This document shows positions 60,950-64,000 of a DNA stretch of 64,000 bases, in pieces. Made by a program: the position numbers and the translations under genes. This stretch comes from Variovorax sp. HW608 (lineage in GTDB: Bacteria > Pseudomonadota > Gammaproteobacteria > Burkholderiales > Burkholderiaceae_C). The stretch's first letter is position 1. Each line of letters starts with the position of its first letter. The stretch spans positions 2,232,001-2,296,000 of the forward strand of contig NZ_LT607803.1 in NCBI RefSeq assembly GCF_900090195.1, read 5' to 3'. The notes beneath the pieces are model-generated. The model did not search any database, had not been told where the DNA came from, and saw nothing but the letters and a program-made list of their open reading frames with translations.

Positions 60950-61621
60950 TCAGAAGAGACTCGCTCCAATGTTGATCAGCAGTGCCAGCACGGTCGTGTT
61001 GAAGAGGTAGGACAGGATGCAGTGGACCGAGCCGATGCGGCGCATGGGCTTCGAGACAAACGACACATCAGCCGTTTGCCCGGATGTACCGATGATGGCC
61101 GCAAAGTGGAAGAAGTCCCCGTAGTCCGGCTGATCGTCATTCGGAAACGCCAGTCCCACGGGCCGGCCATGACATGCCGCTGCGTAGTAGTCGTGCGCAT
61201 AGTGGAGCGCGAACATCACCTGGATGAACGCCCAGGATGAAAGAACCGTGACGCCGGAAAGCGCGATGTGGGCAATCCTCAGCGAGCCATGCATGTCCTT
61301 GACCACCGCCAACTCGCCGGCGATCGCTGCGAGGCTCGCAATGGCGGACACGACGACAAGCAGCAGGATCACCAGCTGGCCCTCGTCCTGGATCTGCGCG
61401 CGATGGCGCATGCGATGCTGCGACGACCGAGCCATCATGATCGCAGCAAGTGCAACGTAGAGGCAGGTGCCGGCGTTCCAGGCAATCAGCCACCGTGTCA
61501 CGCCGTGACTTGCCACATCGACCGGCAAAAAGATGCCGACAAGGATCGCGATGCCAGTTGAAATATAGAGGCGTGGTCGCGCGCGCACCTGACGGAAGAT
61601 TCTGTTTCGCTGCCAATTCAT
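60950..61621 (-). CDS. DUF1345 family membrane protein
   Basis: 223 residues, about five to six membrane helices (LYISTGIAILVGIFLPV, LIAWNAGTCLYVALAAIMM, LVILLLVVVSAIASLAAI, ALSGVTVLSSWAFIQVMFALHYAHDYYA, ILSYLFNTTVLALLINIG). The HYAHDYY and QPDYGDFFHFAAIIGTSGQTADV segments are the DUF1345 signature. Function unknown; it stands alone between convergent or unlinked genes. Confidence 0.88.
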   Translation of the reverse strand: MNWQRNRIFRQVRARPRLYISTGIAILVGIFLPVDVASHGVTRWLIAWNAGTCLYVALAAIMMARSSQHRMRHRAQIQDEGQLVILLLVVVSAIASLAAIAGELAVVKDMHGSLRIAHIALSGVTVLSSWAFIQVMFALHYAHDYYAAACHGRPVGLAFPNDDQPDYGDFFHFAAIIGTSGQTADVSFVSKPMRRIGSVHCILSYLFNTTVLALLINIGASLF

Positions 61622-61763
61622 CTCGTGAGTCCGGAGAGAGGGAATGAAGGTCGGCGAAAAGAATAGACGATCTGGACTGGCATTCAGCGGCCGGGTCTGG
61701 TCCCGTGCTTGACGTGACGCAGCGCATTGCCCCCGCCAGATCCATCAGCGTCGAGGCTGCCAT

Positions 61764-63407
61764 CTAAGCCAGATCCAGTGTCCGCATCACCTTGCGCCGC
61801 GCGCCATCGAACTCCACGTCGAGGTGCCACGCCCCCTGTGCCGACCGATACGGCCGCAGGATCGCAAAGCCGTCCCCGCTGTCCGGAAAGAAGGTCTTCA
61901 CATGGCACCTGAACTTGCGGCAGAGGCCGGCGTGCTGCTGCTCGTCGATGAATTCGAAAGTCTCGTCGGCCGCGAAGTCTTCGATCGCTGAATTCGCGAA
62001 GGCATAGGGCGCATAGAGCGCCGAGCTGTGGACCGAGTACACGACCACCTTGCGCCCCTCGAACATGCATTCGATGGTGATGGTCGCGATGCACGACAGG
62101 TGCTCGTCGCCCGAGAGGAAGACCACGCGCTGCGCGTTGGCGTCGTACAGCCGGGCCAGCAGCTTGTGCAGCGAACCCGGATAGCCGGCCCAGGAGTCCG
62201 TCTGCAGCGCGAGGCCGAGCGGGTTCCGGCTCCCGGGGCGACCGCGCATCGAGAGATAGCGCGGCAGCACGATCGACGCCGAGACGACGAAGGCCGGCGG
62301 CGAGTCCGGCCCCTGCGTGCGGATCCACTTGTGCAGCTCGGCGGACTGGGGCTTGCGCAGGATCGACGCGTAGGCGAGGTTGCCGATGGTGCGGCCCTGC
62401 CGCTTGGAGCGGGTGTCGGTGAAGAAGAACGCGTGGCCGTGCAGTTCCGTGGCGAGCCAGAGGCGCTTGTCGCTCACCGTGCCGCGCACCGCCGGCGGCC
62501 ACATGCTGCGCTGGCGCATCACATACAGGCGGCGGCCCTGCGCCATCTCGTCCTGGAGCTCGTCGTGGCCATAGCCGCGCGGGCGCGGCTCCCAGTTGTC
62601 CGCCACCTCGTGGTCGTCGAGCATCGGGAAGATCTCGGCCCCGGCCACGCGCAGCACGCGCTGCAGGCCGGCATTGAGCAGGAAGGATTCGTAGGCGAAC
62701 GACAGCCGCTCCAGCAGCTTGCTCGGATCGAACAGGCCCGCGGTGCGATCGACGTAGACCTGGTCGCCGGTCAGCACGGTGAAGCGGATCGACGGGTCGT
62801 TCTCCAGCCGCGCGCCGAGCCGCCACAGCGAACGTTCGGCCGGGCCGATGTAGCGGTCCTCCAGCGCGCGGGTGCGCACCCGCACGGTGGCGTCGAGCAT
62901 GCCGGCCGGGTACTGGCAGCTGCCCAGCGCAAAGCTCGCACCGCGCCCGGGCGCGAGCGCCTGGTCGACGCGCCGCGTCACGATGCCGCTTTCGAGCGAC
63001 ACCGGCTCGCGGTGGCCGGCGATCTCGTCGTATTCCACGTCGCCGCCGATCGCCACCTGCGGATGCAGCAGGAGCAGCAGCGCGCGGCGCGCGTTGCCGG
63101 GCCATGGCAGCGTCACGGTCACGGCCTGCCGGTCGGCGCAGAGTTCGACCGCCACCGGCGCGGCATCGATGCGCCGAAGCGCCGGCAGGTCGACCAGCCG
63201 CCCGCCCTGGCGGATCTTCCAGCGGCCTTCGAAGTCCTCGACCGGCACCAGCACCGCCTTGTGCGGCACGCCGTTGCGCTGGTCGAAGGTCACGCGGCAG
63301 GCGAGCAGCGCGCCGGCCACCATCTCCGGCGGCGCCGCGAAGGACCTCGGCGGCAGCGCCTTATGCAGTTGCGACGCCGACGGCAGCGGTTTCGGGTTCT
63401 GGGTCAT
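61764..63407 (-). CDS. PhoD-like alkaline phosphatase/phosphodiesterase
   Basis: 547 residues from ATG 63407. After a ~180-residue N-terminal part there is the PhoD metallophosphatase core: LGSCQYPAGM, VLTGDQVYVDRT (metal Asp), MLDDHEVADNW (the D-D-H-E motif), and FLSGDEHLSCIATITIE. No signal peptide is seen, unlike secreted PhoD. Its start overlaps the upstream lipase-like gene by 47 bp, so the two are coupled. Confidence 0.87.
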   Translation of the reverse strand: MTQNPKPLPSASQLHKALPPRSFAAPPEMVAGALLACRVTFDQRNGVPHKAVLVPVEDFEGRWKIRQGGRLVDLPALRRIDAAPVAVELCADRQAVTVTLPWPGNARRALLLLLHPQVAIGGDVEYDEIAGHREPVSLESGIVTRRVDQALAPGRGASFALGSCQYPAGMLDATVRVRTRALEDRYIGPAERSLWRLGARLENDPSIRFTVLTGDQVYVDRTAGLFDPSKLLERLSFAYESFLLNAGLQRVLRVAGAEIFPMLDDHEVADNWEPRPRGYGHDELQDEMAQGRRLYVMRQRSMWPPAVRGTVSDKRLWLATELHGHAFFFTDTRSKRQGRTIGNLAYASILRKPQSAELHKWIRTQGPDSPPAFVVSASIVLPRYLSMRGRPGSRNPLGLALQTDSWAGYPGSLHKLLARLYDANAQRVVFLSGDEHLSCIATITIECMFEGRKVVVYSVHSSALYAPYAFANSAIEDFAADETFEFIDEQQHAGLCRKFRCHVKTFFPDSGDGFAILRPYRSAQGAWHLDVEFDGARRKVMRTLDLA

Positions 63408-64000
63408 GGTCCGGGTTCTCGATGTTCGCGCGAAGGAAGGCGCTGATCTCGCGATAGGCCAGGCGCGCGTTGATGCCGACCAGGCTGTCCTGGTGCCCCA
63501 TGTCGCGGAACTCGACCGAGCTGCCGCGGCAGTGCGCATCGTTCAGCAGGTCGACCACGCGCTGCCGGGTGGCGATGTCGAGCAGCCCGTTGTCGCTGCT
63601 GTGCAGCGACAGGATGCGGTGCGCAGGGTCCTTGTTCCAGACCTGCCTGATGTGATTCGGCACCATGCCCGCGCCGTTGCCGCAGCGGTCCGTCACCACG
63701 CCGTAGCGCGCGAAGGCGATCACTTGCGCGACGGTCTGCAGGTTCATCGGGCCGAAGAAGTCGTCGATCGCTTCGAGCACCGCATCCGACATGCCGTCGA
63801 GCTTGAAGGTCACGCCGTAGAGCGCATCCATGCGGTGCCGCGCAGCGACCCACGGCGTGCGCTTTCCCGGCGGCCAGAGGGGGTTCTCGCGGAAGAAGTC
63901 CTCGCGCGGATAGGGCACGGCCGCGAGCAGCCGGTCGAACATGTCGTCGGCCGAGCCGGGCTTCTCGGGCGTGAACTCGAAGGCGCCCATCCCGATGAAC
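63361..64000 (-). CDS. Alpha/beta-fold hydrolase (lipase-like), 5' end outside window
   Basis: The frame is open to the window end (FIG before the ATG at 63990), so the N-terminal part is missing. About 210 residues remain. Near the end it has ILSLHSSDNGLLDIATRQRVV and VEFRDMGHQDSLVGINA, which resemble the acid and histidine part of an alpha/beta hydrolase triad. It resembles the C-terminal part of hydrolases found next to PhoD-like genes and GMC oxidoreductases. It overlaps the PhoD-like gene start by 47 bp. Confidence 0.6.
   Translation of the reverse strand, partial: FIGMGAFEFTPEKPGSADDMFDRLLAAVPYPREDFFRENPLWPPGKRTPWVAARHRMDALYGVTFKLDGMSDAVLEAIDDFFGPMNLQTVAQVIAFARYGVVTDRCGNGAGMVPNHIRQVWNKDPAHRILSLHSSDNGLLDIATRQRVVDLLNDAHCRGSSVEFRDMGHQDSLVGINARLAYREISAFLRANIENPDHDPEPETAAVGVATA

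Noticed and set aside
1..64000. tRNA, rRNA and CRISPR
   Set aside because: No cloverleaf T-loop pattern, rRNA block or spaced repeat array was recognised by eye; a covariance search would be decisive.

Overview
The window looks like a chromosomal stretch from a GC-rich betaproteobacterium of the order Burkholderiales, most like the Comamonadaceae (Variovorax or relatives). The evidence is the strong GC codon bias, three orphan Bug/TctC-type solute receptors, many LysR regulators beside catabolic operons, and a nag-like salicylate/gentisate cluster. No rRNA, tRNA or CRISPR array was recognised. This assignment rests on protein character, not on a database search.

Region 1 (1-8.0 kb): the tail of an acryloyl-CoA-reductase-like gene, a scar made of two gene remnants, then a leftward operon (amidohydrolase, extradiol dioxygenase, FAH hydrolase, FAD monooxygenase, Bug receptor, VanA-like Rieske oxygenase) with a divergent LysR gene. 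It reads as a meta-cleavage pathway for an aromatic acid. Region 2 (8.1-12.4 kb): a LysR gene divergent from a hydratase, acyl-CoA dehydrogenase and CoA-transferase operon, with a perfect 9-bp inverted repeat between them. Region 3 (12.4-15.5 kb): a secreted alpha/beta hydrolase, a membrane cyclase with a ferredoxin domain, and DoxX. Region 4 (15.7-24.8 kb): a leftward operon (HMG-CoA-lyase-like, permuted aconitase, CoA transferase, Bug receptor, HppD) split by a complete group II intron lying antisense to it, plus a divergent LysR gene.

Region 5 (24.8-29.7 kb): Kup potassium transporter, FHA protein, phospholipase-D-like lipoprotein, universal stress protein, a LuxR-tail remnant and a small basic protein. 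Region 6 (29.9-37.4 kb): a rightward salicylate 5-hydroxylase to gentisate operon (nagG, nagH, ferredoxin, reductase, AAHS transporter, fumarylpyruvate hydrolase, gentisate dioxygenase) and a convergent NagR-like regulator. The operon promoter and the regulator promoter carry the same ATCAC/GTGAT half sites. Region 7 (37.5-44.3 kb): a large lipoprotein, a response regulator/histidine kinase pair, and a MarR plus DHA2 efflux pair. Region 8 (44.2-50.0 kb): a dimethylformamidase-like enzyme, Bug receptor and class III aminotransferase operon with a divergent LysR gene.

Region 9 (50.1-64 kb): ArnT-like glycosyltransferase, GAF and FHA proteins, a two-component pair with a hybrid kinase, a 3-oxoacid CoA-transferase pair, a small secreted protein, a DUF3300/DUF2950 envelope pair, an unknown protein, a DUF1345 membrane protein, and a PhoD-like phosphatase overlapping a lipase-like gene cut by the window end. 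I did not find a clearly new defence or mobile system. The most unusual items are the antisense group II intron, the membrane-ferredoxin-cyclase fusion, the permuted aconitase, the shared operator half sites of the salicylate regulon, and two places where deletions seem to have joined unrelated genes.
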